A stretch of DNA of 64,000 nucleotides from Micromonospora andamanensis (lineage in GTDB: Bacteria; Actinomycetota; Actinomycetes; Mycobacteriales; Micromonosporaceae). The notes beneath the pieces are model-generated. The model worked only from the letters and a program-made list of their open reading frames with translations. It did no database searches and was not told the origin of the DNA. The position numbers and the translations under genes are program-made. Below, one piece after another: positions 35,719 to 46,273 of this stretch (position 1 is the first letter of the stretch; each line of letters opens with the position of its first letter). The stretch lies in contig NZ_BOOZ01000003.1 in assembly GCF_016863495.1 (NCBI RefSeq), positions 124,001 through 188,000 on the forward strand, given 5' to 3'.

Positions 35719-37398
35719 GTGGTGAGCAAGCGCTTCACCGTCGGCGTCGTCGCGACCGCGGCGGCACTGACACTCACGGTGACAGGTCTGGGTGTGCCGG
35801 CCAGCGCCGAGCCGTCGGACCTGCGGACCTTCACCGTGGTCGCCGAGGACGGCGTCTCCGCCGACGCGGCGATCGCCGCGATCCGGTCGGCTGGCGGGAC
35901 CGTGGTGTCCCGCAGCGACGAGGTCGGTGTGTACCAGGTGACGACCGACCGGGCCGACTTCGCGACGAAGGCGACCTCCGCCGCCGCCCTGATCGGTGCG
36001 GCGGAGGAGAAGGCGATCGGACGCAAACCGCGTCTCGACCGCGTCGAGCAGGAGAACCTGCTGGCCGCGGCGGCCGCCAAGGGCGCCGGTAAGCACCGGG
36101 GCAAGAAGCTCGACCCGCTGGACGACAAGCTCTGGGGTCTGGAGATGATCCGGGCCGACAAGGCGCGCAAGGTGGAGCCCGGCGACCGCCGGGTCACCGT
36201 CGGCGTCCTCGACACCGGCGTCGACGCCAGCCACCCCGACATCGCGCCGAACTTCAACTGGGCGCTGTCGCGCAACTTCGCGCCCGACATCCCGGAGATC
36301 GACGGCGAGTGCGAGGTGGCGAGCTGCCTCGACCCGGCCGGCACCGACGACGGCGGTCACGGTACCCACGTCGCCGGCACCATCGGCGCCGCCGCGAACG
36401 GTTTCGGTCTCTCCGGCGTGGCCCCCAAGGTGTCCCTGGTGAACCTCAAGGGCGGCCAGGACTCCGGCTACTTCTTCCTCAACCCGGTGGTCAACGCACT
36501 GCTGCACGCGGGCAGGTCGGGCCTCGACGTGGTCAACATGTCGTTCTACGTCGACCCGTGGCTCTACAACTGCACCGCCAACCCGGCCGACTCGCCGGAG
36601 GCTCAGGCCGCGCAGCGGGCCACCATCAGGGCCATGAAGCGGGCGCTGACCTTCGCCCACAACCGGGGCGTCACCCTGGTCGGCGCGCTCGGCAACAACC
36701 ACGAGGACCTGGGCGACCCGCGTACCGACGTCTCCAGCCCGAACTACGGTGACGTCGCGCCGTACCCGCGCGAGATCGACAACGACAGCTGCTGGGACCT
36801 GCCCACCGAAGGGCCGCACGTCATCAGCGTCTCCGCCGTCGGTCCCTCCGGTAAGAAGGCGGACTACTCCAACTACGGCACCGAGCAGACGGCTGTCGCC
36901 GCGCCCGGTGGCTGGTTCCGCGACGGCTTCGGCACTGACACGTTCCGTACCGACGCCAACATGATCCTCTCCACCTACCCGAAGAAGGTCCTCCAGGAGG
37001 AAGGCGCGGTCGACGCGGACGGCAACATCGTGGCCGGCGCCGAGACCTTCGTGTTCAAGGAGTGCAAGGCCAACGGAGAGTGCGGGTACTACACCTACCT
37101 CCAGGGCACCTCGATGGCGGCACCGCACGCCTCCGGGGTGGCCGCGCTCATCGTGAGCCGCTACGGCAAGCAGCAGGGCCGCAGCGGTTACGGCATGGCG
37201 CCGGATCTGGTCGAGCGGCAGCTCCTCCGGACGGCTGCCGAGCGGGCCTGCCCGGAGCCTCGCCTGGTGAGCTACGTCAACGAAGGCCGGCCGGCTGAGT
37301 TCGACGCCTACTGCGACGGCTCGCGCAGCTTCAACGGCTTCTACGGCCACGGAATCATCGACGCGTACGCGGCGGTGACGGTCAAGCCCGGCCGGTAA
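35719..37398 (+). CDS. Secreted S8 family subtilisin-like serine protease
   Basis: A 559-residue secreted protease. The signal peptide (KRFTVGVVATAAALTLTVTG...ASA) is cleaved near residue 30. An inhibitor-like propeptide follows, then the peptidase domain. The catalytic triad is visible as Asp165 (VGVLDTGVDASHPDI), His217 (GHGTHVAGTIGA) and Ser465 (QGTSMAAPHASGVAAL). The oxyanion Asn lies in GALGNNHEDL. GTG 35719 has AGAGG upstream; GTG 35722 is adjacent. A strong hairpin follows. Its substrate is unknown; it is probably extracellular and nutritional or involved in wall turnover. Confidence 0.93.
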   Translation: MVSKRFTVGVVATAAALTLTVTGLGVPASAEPSDLRTFTVVAEDGVSADAAIAAIRSAGGTVVSRSDEVGVYQVTTDRADFATKATSAAALIGAAEEKAIGRKPRLDRVEQENLLAAAAAKGAGKHRGKKLDPLDDKLWGLEMIRADKARKVEPGDRRVTVGVLDTGVDASHPDIAPNFNWALSRNFAPDIPEIDGECEVASCLDPAGTDDGGHGTHVAGTIGAAANGFGLSGVAPKVSLVNLKGGQDSGYFFLNPVVNALLHAGRSGLDVVNMSFYVDPWLYNCTANPADSPEAQAAQRATIRAMKRALTFAHNRGVTLVGALGNNHEDLGDPRTDVSSPNYGDVAPYPREIDNDSCWDLPTEGPHVISVSAVGPSGKKADYSNYGTEQTAVAAPGGWFRDGFGTDTFRTDANMILSTYPKKVLQEEGAVDADGNIVAGAETFVFKECKANGECGYYTYLQGTSMAAPHASGVAALIVSRYGKQQGRSGYGMAPDLVERQLLRTAAERACPEPRLVSYVNEGRPAEFDAYCDGSRSFNGFYGHGIIDAYAAVTVKPGR

Positions 37399-37431
37399 CC
37401 GGGCCAGGACGCACACGTCCTGATCAGCAAT

Positions 37432-37469
37432 GTGATGGCCGGGCTGGAACCTCTCAGCCCGGCCATCAC
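37432..37469. terminator. Strong hairpin terminator after the protease gene
   Basis: Perfect 15-bp arms (37432-37446 and 37455-37469) around GAACCTCT. It lies between the convergent protease and DUF559 genes, so it can serve both strands. There is no U-tract. Confidence 0.75.
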
Positions 37470-37525
37470 GCGTCCTGATCGGCGGTCTGGCGAACCGGGC
37501 TGGCATCCCTCGACCCGGTCGGGCG

Positions 37526-38428
37526 TCACCGACGCCACCCGCGCCCCGACAGCGCACCGCGGGTCTCCCGGACGATCCCCGGGAAATCCTGATGGAGTCG
37601 GCGGCTGGTCACGTGCAGTACCAGCCAGCCGGCACCGACGAGACGGTTGAGGCGCTGTCGGTCCCGATGGAGTTGCTCGCGGTCCGAATGCCAGTGCCCG
37701 TCATACTCCACAGCCACCCGGAACTCGGGCCAGGCGAGGTCGGGGTGCAGAACCAGACCGCCGGACACCCGCACCGGGTGCTGAACCACTGGTCGAGGCA
37801 GACCAGCCAGCACCAACCTGATGCGTAGCTGGGACTCGGCCGGCGACTGAGCCGCCGGTTCGGCCAGGTCGAACAGCCAACTCGCCCGGCGGAAGCCGGG
37901 CCGGCTGTCGTTGAGCGCCGCGACCTGGGCGAGAGCTGCTCGGGAGGTGAGTCCTCGGCCGAGAAGGGCGTCGACTATGCCTATCGCGCGGGCCGGCTCC
38001 AGCCAGACGGCGCTCTCCCACGCTGCCCGGGTCAGGTCGGTGCGGGGCAGCGTGCCCGGGCGGTTCTCCCGGGCCAACGGCTCCCGGCTGATCGTGTGCA
38101 CCTGGAGGCCACGTTGACTGCGCAGCCCGGCCGGAGCCGGCGCGAGCACGTGCACACTGTCGGCGAAGCCGGCGGCATGTTCGATCCCGTGCAGGTACGC
38201 CGCCGACGGGCCGGCGAACGCCGCCGCGACCGGCAGCTGCAACGCCACGGCCCGGCAGGCCAGCTCGTGATCGCGGTCAAGCCGGGCATCGGCGTAGATG
38301 TCGCGCCGTAACCGCACCCAGGCGGAACTGCGGAGCTGGTGGGCGGTGAGCAGGCATTGGCGTACGGCGTCCGAGCCACGGAAGACCTGCCAGGCCAGGG
38401 CCCTCGGTCGGTATGCATGAGCAGGCAT
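37526..38428 (-). CDS. DUF559 / PD-(D/E)XK endonuclease-like protein
   Basis: A 300-residue protein. The N-terminal part (RPRALAWQVFRGSDAVRQCLLTAHQLRSSAWVRLRRDIYADA) resembles the AbiEi/winged-helix antitoxin region. The C-terminal part (HPDLAWPEFRVAVEYDGHWH...DRQRLNRLVGAGWLVLHVTSRRL) is a Vsr-like DUF559 nuclease fold. Asp, Glu and Tyr-Asp residues are in the expected catalytic order. ATG 38428 was chosen because upstream codons look non-coding. Such proteins are frequent in actinobacteria and their function is unclear. No partner toxin is adjacent. Confidence 0.85.
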   Translation of the reverse strand: MPAHAYRPRALAWQVFRGSDAVRQCLLTAHQLRSSAWVRLRRDIYADARLDRDHELACRAVALQLPVAAAFAGPSAAYLHGIEHAAGFADSVHVLAPAPAGLRSQRGLQVHTISREPLARENRPGTLPRTDLTRAAWESAVWLEPARAIGIVDALLGRGLTSRAALAQVAALNDSRPGFRRASWLFDLAEPAAQSPAESQLRIRLVLAGLPRPVVQHPVRVSGGLVLHPDLAWPEFRVAVEYDGHWHSDREQLHRDRQRLNRLVGAGWLVLHVTSRRLHQDFPGIVRETRGALSGRGWRR

Positions 38429-38623
38429 GAACGAGAGCCTGCGTGGCGCGGGGCCTCCTCGGCAGCCCCTGTGGACAACCGCAGGCAGAGCGCCGGCCGT
38501 CCCCTGTGGATAACCACTCCGACCCCTGCCGAATGTGCTATTGGCCTTGCCCGAGCCCAGGTGAACCGGCCTGACCGCCTGTGGCCGCTGCGGTGTCGCC
38601 TGCGCGGCGGGAGTCACCTCGGT

Positions 38624-38673
38624 TTGCGGCACGTTGGGCTTTCAAGCCGGATTTTGAGCCCAACTTGCCGCAA
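38624..38673. repeat. REP-like hairpin downstream of IclR gene
   Basis: TTGCGGCA-C-GTTGGGCT (38624-38640) pairs with AGCCCAAC-T-TGCCGCAA (38657-38673): two 8-bp stems separated by one mismatch, with a 16-nt loop. It may terminate the IclR transcript. The arm sequence is also found in the 32232-32307 element. Confidence 0.6.
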
Positions 38674-38714
38674 TCGGCGACAGCCGCCCCACCCGCCACG
38701 GCACCGGCGGCAGG

Positions 38715-39497
38715 TCAGGTCAGGGCGGTGGCGATGGCGGTGGCGGCGGCCAGCACCTGCGCACCTGTCGCCTCGGCGTCCAGCGGTGCCAGGGCCACCA
38801 CCCCGACGCTCGCCTCCAGGCCGGGCACCCCGATCACCGGTGCGGCCACCCCGTACGCTCCGGGTTGCAACTCACCTGCGGTGCTCACCGGGCCGGCGTC
38901 GCCCGCCCGACCGGCCAGGATGGCCCGCCCGGCGGCACCGCGCTCCAGCGGGTGCCGGGCCCCGGTCCGGTACGCGACGTGGAACGACGTCCAACTCGGC
39001 TCGACCACGGCCAGCGCGACCCCCTCACCACCCTCCACCACAGTCAGGTGGGCGGTGGCTCCGGCCTGTTCGGCGAGCCGCCGCAGCGCGGGCAGCGCAC
39101 CCTCGGCGAGCAGCGGCTGGGCCCGCCGGGCCAGGTGGAGCACCCCGATGCCGAGGCGCAGCCGGCCGTCGGCGTCACGGCGCAGCATCCCGTGCCCGGC
39201 CAGCGGCCCGATCAGCCGGTAGACGGCGGCCCGACCGATGCCCAACCGGCTCGCGGCCTCGGTGACTGTCAGGCCGCCGGGGACGTCCGCCACCAGGTGC
39301 AGCAACCGTAGACCCCGGTCCAACGTCTGTGACGCCTCCCCGCCCGGCATCGGCCACTCAGGCATCGACCGGTCACGCACCGACCCGCCCGGCGACGGCC
39401 GGTCGGGTTTCGACGGGCCCGGGGGCGGTCCGTCCGGCACCGGCCCAACGGGCAGCGCCGGTGGCGGGGTGGCGCCGGGCGGCGGTGGAGTGCTCAC
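38715..39497 (-). CDS. IclR family transcriptional regulator
   Basis: A 260-residue regulator with a Pro-rich N-terminal extension of about 50 residues. The winged HTH (QTLDRGLRLLHLVADVPGGLTVTEAASRLGIGRAAVYRLIGPL) and the IclR effector domain (HLTVVEGGEGVALAVVEP, RHPLERGAAGRAILAG) follow. The effector domain is slightly short at its C-terminus. The GTG at 39497 is used; a start nearer the HTH is possible. It has no obvious target beside it. IclR proteins often control aromatic catabolism, so the hmgA palindrome is a candidate target. Confidence 0.9.
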   Translation of the reverse strand: MSTPPPPGATPPPALPVGPVPDGPPPGPSKPDRPSPGGSVRDRSMPEWPMPGGEASQTLDRGLRLLHLVADVPGGLTVTEAASRLGIGRAAVYRLIGPLAGHGMLRRDADGRLRLGIGVLHLARRAQPLLAEGALPALRRLAEQAGATAHLTVVEGGEGVALAVVEPSWTSFHVAYRTGARHPLERGAAGRAILAGRAGDAGPVSTAGELQPGAYGVAAPVIGVPGLEASVGVVALAPLDAEATGAQVLAAATAIATALT

Positions 39498-39590
39498 GAC
39501 CAGCAGCGTACGGGCCCCGGGGTGGCCATCGGCAGGTGCCGAGCGGCAGGGTGCTACCAGGCTCCGACCGACCAGGCAACAGCGGACGGC

Positions 39591-39596
39591 TACCCT
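39591..39596 (+). promoter_or_regulatory. -10 box of cysS
   Basis: TACCCT with 6 nt to the GTG at 39603 and no ribosome-binding site, consistent with a leaderless cysS-rlmB transcript. Confidence 0.5.
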
Positions 39597-39602
39597 TGTA
39601 CG

Positions 39603-41018
39603 GTGACGCTACGCCTGTATGACACCGCCACCCGATCGGTGCGGGACTTCGTCCCGCGGGAAGCCGGCAAGGTGGGGGTCTACCTGTGTGGTCTCACCCT
39701 TCAGGCACCGCCCCACATCGGCCATCTTCGCTCCGGCGTCAACTACGACGTGATGCGTCGGTGGCTGTCGGCCGCCGGTTTCCAGGTCACCTTCATTCGC
39801 AACGTGACAGACATCGACGACAAGATCCTGGTCAAGGCGCAGGAGCAGCAGCGGCCGTTCTGGTCGATCGCGTACGCCAACGAGGTGAAACTCGCCGAGG
39901 CGTACCGGGCGTTGAACGTGCTGCCGCCCACGTACGAACCACGGGCCACCGGTCACATTCCCGAGATGCACGATCTGATCGCGCAGTTGATCGAGCGGGG
40001 GCACGCCTATCCGGCCACCGACGGCTCGGCTGACGTGTACTTCGACGTGGCTTCCTGGCCGTCGTACGGGGCGTTGTCCAACCAGTCGCCCGAGGACATG
40101 CAGTCCGCCTGCGAAGCTCCCGAGCGCGGTAAGCGCGACCCGCGTGACTTCGCCCTCTGGAAGGGCGCCAAGCCGGACGAGCCGGCGGACGCCTACTGGC
40201 CGTCGCCGTGGGGGCGGGGCCGACCCGGCTGGCACATCGAGTGCTCGGCGATGTGCTGGCGCTACCTGGGCCCCGAGTTCGACATCCACGGCGGTGGGCT
40301 CGACCTGACCTTCCCGCACCACGAGAACGAGCTGGCCCAGTCCCAGGCCGCCGGCCTGCCCTTCGCCAGGTACTGGGTGCACCACGGGCTGCTCAGCATC
40401 GGTGGGGCGAAGATGGGCAAGTCGCTGGGGAACGCGCTCGATCTGGCCTACGTCGCCTCGCTCGGGGTGCGCCCCGTCGAGCTGCGCTACTACTACGTGG
40501 CCGCGCACTACCGTTCGCGGATCGACTACTCCGAGGAGGCGTTGCGCGAGGCGGCAGTCGCCTACCGGCGGATCGAGGGATTCGTGACGCGGGCCGTGGA
40601 ACGGGTGGGTGCCGGCGGTGCCGGCGAGCTGCCCGCCGCGTTCGTCGCGGCGATGGACGACGACCTGAACACCTCGGCCGCGCTGGCGGCGCTGCACGAG
40701 GTGCTGCGGGACGGCAACAACGCGCTTGCCGGCGGTGACGATGTGACGGTCCGCACCGCGCTCGCCAGCGTCCGCGCGATGCTGGATATCCTCGGAGTCG
40801 ACCCTCTCGACCCGGCGTGGACCGGCGGAGCCCGGGCGAGCGACCTCCGGGGCGTGGTGGACTCCCTGATCGCCCTGGCACTGGAACAGCGCGCGCAGGC
40901 CCGGGTCCGCAAGGACTGGGCAGCCGCCGACGCGCTGCGGGATCAACTCAAGCGGGCCGGAGTGGTGGTCGAGGACACCCCACAGGGGCCGCGTTGGACT
41001 ATTGGAGAGCATGACTGA
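39603..41018 (+). CDS. cysS: Cysteinyl-tRNA synthetase
   Basis: Class I aminoacyl-tRNA synthetase, 471 residues. The nucleotide-binding HIGH motif appears in [18 protein letters not shown] and KMSKS as [10 protein letters not shown]. Zinc ligands are in [15 protein letters not shown] and [10 protein letters not shown]. The C-terminal DALR-like anticodon-binding region ends in [24 protein letters not shown] 39603 is leaderless. The stop overlaps the rlmB ATG by one base. Full length and motifs distinguish it from MshC, the mycothiol cysteine ligase paralogue, although the two families are close. Confidence 0.94.
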   Translation: MTLRLYDTATRSVRDFVPREAGKVGVYLCGLTLQAPPHIGHLRSGVNYDVMRRWLSAAGFQVTFIRNVTDIDDKILVKAQEQQRPFWSIAYANEVKLAEAYRALNVLPPTYEPRATGHIPEMHDLIAQLIERGHAYPATDGSADVYFDVASWPSYGALSNQSPEDMQSACEAPERGKRDPRDFALWKGAKPDEPADAYWPSPWGRGRPGWHIECSAMCWRYLGPEFDIHGGGLDLTFPHHENELAQSQAAGLPFARYWVHHGLLSIGGAKMGKSLGNALDLAYVASLGVRPVELRYYYVAAHYRSRIDYSEEALREAAVAYRRIEGFVTRAVERVGAGGAGELPAAFVAAMDDDLNTSAALAALHEVLRDGNNALAGGDDVTVRTALASVRAMLDILGVDPLDPAWTGGARASDLRGVVDSLIALALEQRAQARVRKDWAAADALRDQLKRAGVVVEDTPQGPRWTIGEHD

Positions 41019-42139
41019 TGGCCGGCAATTCACAGCGCCGTGGCCGGCGAGTGGCGTCGAAGGCCAGTGCCCCGAAGGGATCCGGCGGCAAGAACCGGGA
41101 CTCCCTCGCCGGGCGCGGCCGGACGTTGCCGGCCGACGAGCGACCCTGGCACAAGGCATACTCCGGCACCGAGAAGCTGCCCCAGCGCACCGCCTGGAAG
41201 CAGGAGAAGGAGCGCCGGGCAGCCGCCGAGGAGGGGCGCGCCCCGAAGATCGGCCAACCGGGCAGCAAGGACACCACCTGGGGCAAGGGTGGCGGTCGGG
41301 GTGCGGCCACCGCGAAGCCGGCCCGGGGCAAGCAGCCCGCCGGACGCAGCGGACCCCGGGTCGCGCCGGGCCGCAAGTCCAACCCGGCCAAGGACACCCC
41401 GGAGCTGCTGGTAGGCCGTAACCCGGTGCTGGAGGCGCTACGTACCCAGGTCCCGGCGACCGCGCTCTACACGGCACAGGGCATCGACGTCGACGACCGG
41501 GTCAAGGAGATCATCCGTACCGCCGCCGACCGGGGCATCGCGATCCTTGAGGTCAGCCGGGCCGAGCTGGACCGGATGACCGGGGGCGTGCTGCACCAGG
41601 GCGTCGGCCTCCAGGTGCCACCATTCGCCTACGAGTCGTTCGACGACCTGGTCGCCGCCGCACTGGAACAACCGGCACCGCTGCTGGTGGCGCTGGACGG
41701 GGTCACCGATCCGCGCAACCTCGGCGCGGTGATCCGGTCGGCCGCGGCGTTCGGCGCGCAGGGCGTCTTCGTGCCGGAGCGGCGGGCGGCGGGGATCACC
41801 GCCACCGCCTGGCGGACCAGCGCGGGTGCGGCGGCCCGGGTGCCGGTGGCCCAGGTGACGAACCTGACCCGGTCGCTGAAGGCCTGCCGGGACGCCGGGT
41901 TCGTCGTGGTCGGCCTGGACGCCGACGGGGAGACGGATCTGTACGACCTGGAGGCCGCCGTCGGTCCGCTGGTCGTGGTGGTCGGCTCCGAGGGGCGGGG
42001 ACTGTCCCGCCTGGTCGGGCAGACCTGTGACCTCACCGTCAGCATCCCGATGATCTCCGAGGTGGAGTCGCTGAACGCGAGCGTGGCCGCCGCGGTGACC
42101 CTGGCCGAGGTGGCGCGCCGCCGGGCCGTCGAGGGCTGA
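41018..42139 (+). CDS. rlmB: 23S rRNA 2'-O-methyltransferase (TrmH/SpoU, RlmB-like)
   Basis: A SPOUT-class methyltransferase expected to modify 23S rRNA near G2251. The 373 residues start with a basic, disordered extension of about 125 residues rich in Lys, Arg and Gly, common in actinobacterial members. The N-terminal substrate domain ([12 protein letters not shown]) and catalytic trefoil-knot domain follow. Knot motifs are [35 protein letters not shown] and ISIPM-type [21 protein letters not shown]. It is coupled to cysS by a 1-nt overlap. Confidence 0.94.
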   Translation: MAGNSQRRGRRVASKASAPKGSGGKNRDSLAGRGRTLPADERPWHKAYSGTEKLPQRTAWKQEKERRAAAEEGRAPKIGQPGSKDTTWGKGGGRGAATAKPARGKQPAGRSGPRVAPGRKSNPAKDTPELLVGRNPVLEALRTQVPATALYTAQGIDVDDRVKEIIRTAADRGIAILEVSRAELDRMTGGVLHQGVGLQVPPFAYESFDDLVAAALEQPAPLLVALDGVTDPRNLGAVIRSAAAFGAQGVFVPERRAAGITATAWRTSAGAAARVPVAQVTNLTRSLKACRDAGFVVVGLDADGETDLYDLEAAVGPLVVVVGSEGRGLSRLVGQTCDLTVSIPMISEVESLNASVAAAVTLAEVARRRAVEG

Positions 42140-42160
42140 GGATCCGGAGAGCGTACGCGA

Positions 42161-42193
42161 AAGGGGCGGCCCGCCATCGGCGGACCGCCCCTT
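42161..42193. terminator. Bidirectional hairpin terminator rlmB/msiK
   Basis: AAGGGGCGG and CCGCCCCTT outer arms and CCGCC/GGCGG inner arms with one mismatch, around ATC. It lies between the convergent rlmB and ABC ATPase genes. Confidence 0.7.
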
Positions 42194-42206
42194 CACTGTT
42201 GCTACG

Positions 42207-43298
<1,092 letters not shown>

Positions 43299-43617
43299 GA
43301 GGGGACGCTTCCTTTCACCGGCAGGAACGTGCCGGACGATCCGAGTGAAGGAGCAACCGGCACGGATGCCCGTACCGGCGCCACGGCCGGCGCGGGGCGA
43401 GCCCGTGTCGGCCGTGTCACTGCACGGTAAACGGCTTTCGCCGCAATGCCAAGGTTCGCGGCGGCCCGGTACTTCCGAAGCATTCGCATTCCGGTCACTC
43501 GGGCACGCTCGGACACGAATCGACGCCCACACGTCGGGTTGTTGACGTTTCCCATGCTCGGGAGCCATGCCGAGCAGGAAAACCGGACGCCTGTCGCTAT
43601 GCTGGCCACGACACAAC
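43299..43617. other. Intergenic region with tRNA and msiK promoters
   Basis: About 320 bp between the divergent msiK gene and tRNA-Thr. I see no gene. It holds a TTGACG -35-like box at 43542-43547 and a TATGCT -10 box at 43598-43603, 14 nt before the tRNA. A TGCTCGG/CCGAGCA inverted repeat lies at 43555-43576. Which boxes pair is uncertain. The msiK promoter must lie in the left part, but no clear box was identified. Confidence 0.5.
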
Positions 43618-43694
43618 GCCCCTGTAGCTCAGCTGGCCAGAGCACCCGCCTTGTAAGCGGGATGTCGCCGGTTCGATCCCGGCCGGGGGCTCCA
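43618..43694 (+). tRNA. tRNA-Thr (anticodon TGT)
   Basis: A complete cloverleaf with acceptor GCCCCTG/CGGGGGC, a D-arm and anticodon arm CCCGC-CTTGTAA-GCGGG giving TGT. The T-arm is GCCGG-TTCGATC-CCGGC and the discriminator T is followed by an encoded CCA (43692-43694). It reads ACA/ACG-type threonine codons. Confidence 0.96.
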
Positions 43695-43819
43695 TCTGTA
43701 TCGCGCATGGCACACCGGGCGGACATCTCGGCGTGGCAGGGTGTTCAGACGGGCCGGTTAGGCTCCGCCTCCACCCGTCACGCCGTGACCCGGCACCACG
43801 ACCAGGGGCGCCCGCCACC

Positions 43820-44665
43820 GTGCACCACGCCAACCATTACTACGGGCACTCCCACGTGCTGGCCCGCTACTGCGGGCTCGACGACCGGGATCCGCCCCGC
43901 ATCCACGGCTACCTCCAGCACGGTTGGAACATCGGCGACGGGATGGCCTACGACCACGAGTTCGTGCCGGGCGTACCGCTGTTCCTCTGGTCGGAGCGGA
44001 CCCGGCGGCGGGCGTGGTCCCTCGGCCGCCGACAGACGTACGTGGTCGGTGCCCCGTGGGCGTACCTGCTGGCGCTGGAACCGGACGGTCCGCCCCAGCG
44101 GGAGGGAACGATCTGGTACCCCTTCCACGGCTGGGAGGGGCAACAGGTCGTCGGTGACCACGGCCGGCTCATCGACGAGATCCGGGCCGTCGAACCGGGC
44201 CCGGTGACCGTCTGCCTCTACTGGCAGGAGTACCTGTCGACCCGGGTGCGCCAGCATTACGAGCGGGCCGGTTTCCGGGTCGTCTGCCACGGCTACCGGG
44301 GCGGCCGGTGGCGGGACCTCGACCCGGGCTTCCTCCACCGGCAACTGGCCGAGCTGCGCCGACACCGCCGGGTCGCCTCGAACCGGCTGTGCAGCGCGGT
44401 CTTCTACGGCATCCTGGCCGGCTGCGAACCGGCCGTCTACGGCGACCCGATGCACCTGGCCGGCGAGGTGCCGATCTGGGGCGGCCAGCCGCGGATCCGC
44501 AGGCAGTGGTCGGATCTGCACGGCCCGCAGGTCGACCTGACGGCAGCCCGCGCCCTGGCCGTCGCCGAGCTGGGTGCCGACCGGCTGCTGCCCCCGGCCG
44601 AGCTGCGCCGGCTGTTCCGCTGGCCCGAACCCGCCGACCGGCACGGCATGGAGGTTTGTCGATGA
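43820..44665 (+). CDS. Hypothetical protein of surface-carbohydrate cluster
   Basis: A 281-residue soluble protein I do not recognise. Residues 20-80 (RIHGYLQHGWNIGDGMAYDHEFVPGVPLFLW, then TYVVGAPWAYLL) recall the HG-containing nucleotide-sugar region of CDP-glycerol glycerophosphotransferase-like or capsule biosynthesis proteins. VTVCLYWQEYL and FRVVCHGYRGG are further strand-like blocks. GTG 43820 is used; a TAGGCT -10 lies about 55 nt upstream. The stop overlaps the next gene as ATGA. With the GT4 and GT2 genes that follow, a role in cell-surface glycan assembly is likely but unproven. Confidence 0.8.
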   Translation: MHHANHYYGHSHVLARYCGLDDRDPPRIHGYLQHGWNIGDGMAYDHEFVPGVPLFLWSERTRRRAWSLGRRQTYVVGAPWAYLLALEPDGPPQREGTIWYPFHGWEGQQVVGDHGRLIDEIRAVEPGPVTVCLYWQEYLSTRVRQHYERAGFRVVCHGYRGGRWRDLDPGFLHRQLAELRRHRRVASNRLCSAVFYGILAGCEPAVYGDPMHLAGEVPIWGGQPRIRRQWSDLHGPQVDLTAARALAVAELGADRLLPPAELRRLFRWPEPADRHGMEVCR

Positions 44666-46263
44666 GCGACCCGGCTGCGGTGCACCTGCTCGGCGGCGAG
44701 ATGCTCGCCTGGTCGGATCCTGACGGTGCGCACGGCCCGGGCCCGGTACGCGGGCTGGGACTGGCCGCCCTGCTGTCCGTCGCGTCCGGCCGCACGCTGG
44801 TGGCGGGGCCACACCATCCGCACCTGCTCGACGCGCTGCCCCCGACCGACCTGACCGTGCTGGTGCGGGGACTGCCGGACGCCGAGTCGCTGGCCGCCCG
44901 CTACGCCGACCGCCCCGGGGTGCGGGTCTGCTGCGGTGGCCCCGAGAAACTCGCCGGCACGCGCCCGTACGACACGGTTGTCGCCCTGGCCGGGCTGGAC
45001 CGCCTCGCGTCGGTCGAGGGTGCCCAACTGTCCTGGGGCGAAGCGTTCGACCTGCTGGTGTCGGTGCTGCGGCCCGGCGGTCGGCTGCTGCTCGGGGTCG
45101 AGAATCCGCTGGGGGCGCACCGGTTGCTGGCGACGTCGCCGACGAGCACCGACTCCGACTGGGCGGCCCTGGGCGAGTACGACGACACCCGGCCGACCGG
45201 TCCGGCCCGGCTGCGGGCCCGGTTCGCGGCGTCGGGTCTGCGGGTCGGCGGCACCTGGGCGGCTTTCCCGTCCCCGCTCGCGCCCACCGCCCTGCTCGGT
45301 ACGGACCTGCTCGCCGATCCGGACCTGACCGGGTTCCTACAAGCCGTCCTCAGCGACCGGGCCGTCGTTAGCGACGGTGGGGGCGCGACGCCTGCCGAAG
45401 GCGATGGCCCGGCACCGGCCGCGCCGTTGTTGGCCGACCCGGCCCGGTTGGCCGGATCCGCCGTGCGGAACGGGTTCGCCGTCGAACTCGCGCCGGCCTG
45501 GATGCTGCTCGGTGAGCGCCTGCCGGATCCGCTGACCCAGGCGGAGCATCCCGCCGCATCCGCCCGCCCGGTCGAGGCCGCCCAGACCGTGGCGGCACCG
45601 TCTGCGGCATCGCTGGTGCAGCGCGGCCGGCTCCGCGAGGTGCGCCGGGATCCGGCGGGCGGGTGGCGGTTCGCCGACGGCGAGGCCGTTCCGCCGGGGC
45701 GTACCGTCGAGGATCTGGTGGTGGCTGCGGCGTTGCGCCGGGATCTGCCGGCAGTGCGGGCGCTGCTCACCACCTGGCAGTCCGGTGCGGAGGCGGGGAT
45801 GCCGGCGGACGCGGTGGTGGTCACCCCGGCCGGCACCTGGCACGGGCTGGCCGAGGCCACCGAGCCGACGCTGGCGCTGCGGCGGCTGGCGTCTCGGCTG
45901 ATCGACGTCGGCCTCGCCGACCTCTGGCCCACCGGTGAGCTGGCCGCCATGCTGACAATGATGGCCGGACGGGAACCTGGGCAGTCGGCCGGCGACGACG
46001 GTGGCGCCGCTGCCGGCGGGTGGCGGGAACTGCTCGTGGACCGGGACCGGTTGACCCGCGAGCTGGCCGAGGCACGGGCGCTTCAGGGATGGTACGAACG
46101 GACCCTCACCGAGCGCGACGATGAGCTGAAACGGTTGCGCCGGATCGTCTCACTGCTGCACGGCACCCCCACCGCACGGGCCGGCCGCCTGCTGCTGGCC
46201 GGTGCCCGCACCGCCCGCCGCACCGCCCGTTCCGCCGTCCGCCGCCTCCGCCCCACCGACTGA
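44662..46263 (+). CDS. SAM-dependent methyltransferase-like protein with coiled-coil tail
   Basis: A 533-residue protein. The N-terminal 200 residues resemble a class I methyltransferase core with a degenerate motif I: PYDTVVALAGLDRLASVEGAQLSWGEAFDLLVSVLRPGGRLLLGVENP. The middle region is Ala/Pro-rich. The C-terminus is a coiled coil (LLVDRDRLTRELAEARALQGWYERTLTERDDELKRLRRIV) followed by a basic tail. GGAGG precedes ATG 44662, which overlaps the previous stop (ATGA). It probably acts with the adjacent glycosyltransferases in surface-glycan synthesis. Catalytic competence is uncertain. Confidence 0.8.
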   Translation: MSDPAAVHLLGGEMLAWSDPDGAHGPGPVRGLGLAALLSVASGRTLVAGPHHPHLLDALPPTDLTVLVRGLPDAESLAARYADRPGVRVCCGGPEKLAGTRPYDTVVALAGLDRLASVEGAQLSWGEAFDLLVSVLRPGGRLLLGVENPLGAHRLLATSPTSTDSDWAALGEYDDTRPTGPARLRARFAASGLRVGGTWAAFPSPLAPTALLGTDLLADPDLTGFLQAVLSDRAVVSDGGGATPAEGDGPAPAAPLLADPARLAGSAVRNGFAVELAPAWMLLGERLPDPLTQAEHPAASARPVEAAQTVAAPSAASLVQRGRLREVRRDPAGGWRFADGEAVPPGRTVEDLVVAAALRRDLPAVRALLTTWQSGAEAGMPADAVVVTPAGTWHGLAEATEPTLALRRLASRLIDVGLADLWPTGELAAMLTMMAGREPGQSAGDDGGAAAGGWRELLVDRDRLTRELAEARALQGWYERTLTERDDELKRLRRIVSLLHGTPTARAGRLLLAGARTARRTARSAVRRLRPTD

Positions 46264-46273
46264 CCCCACCCGG

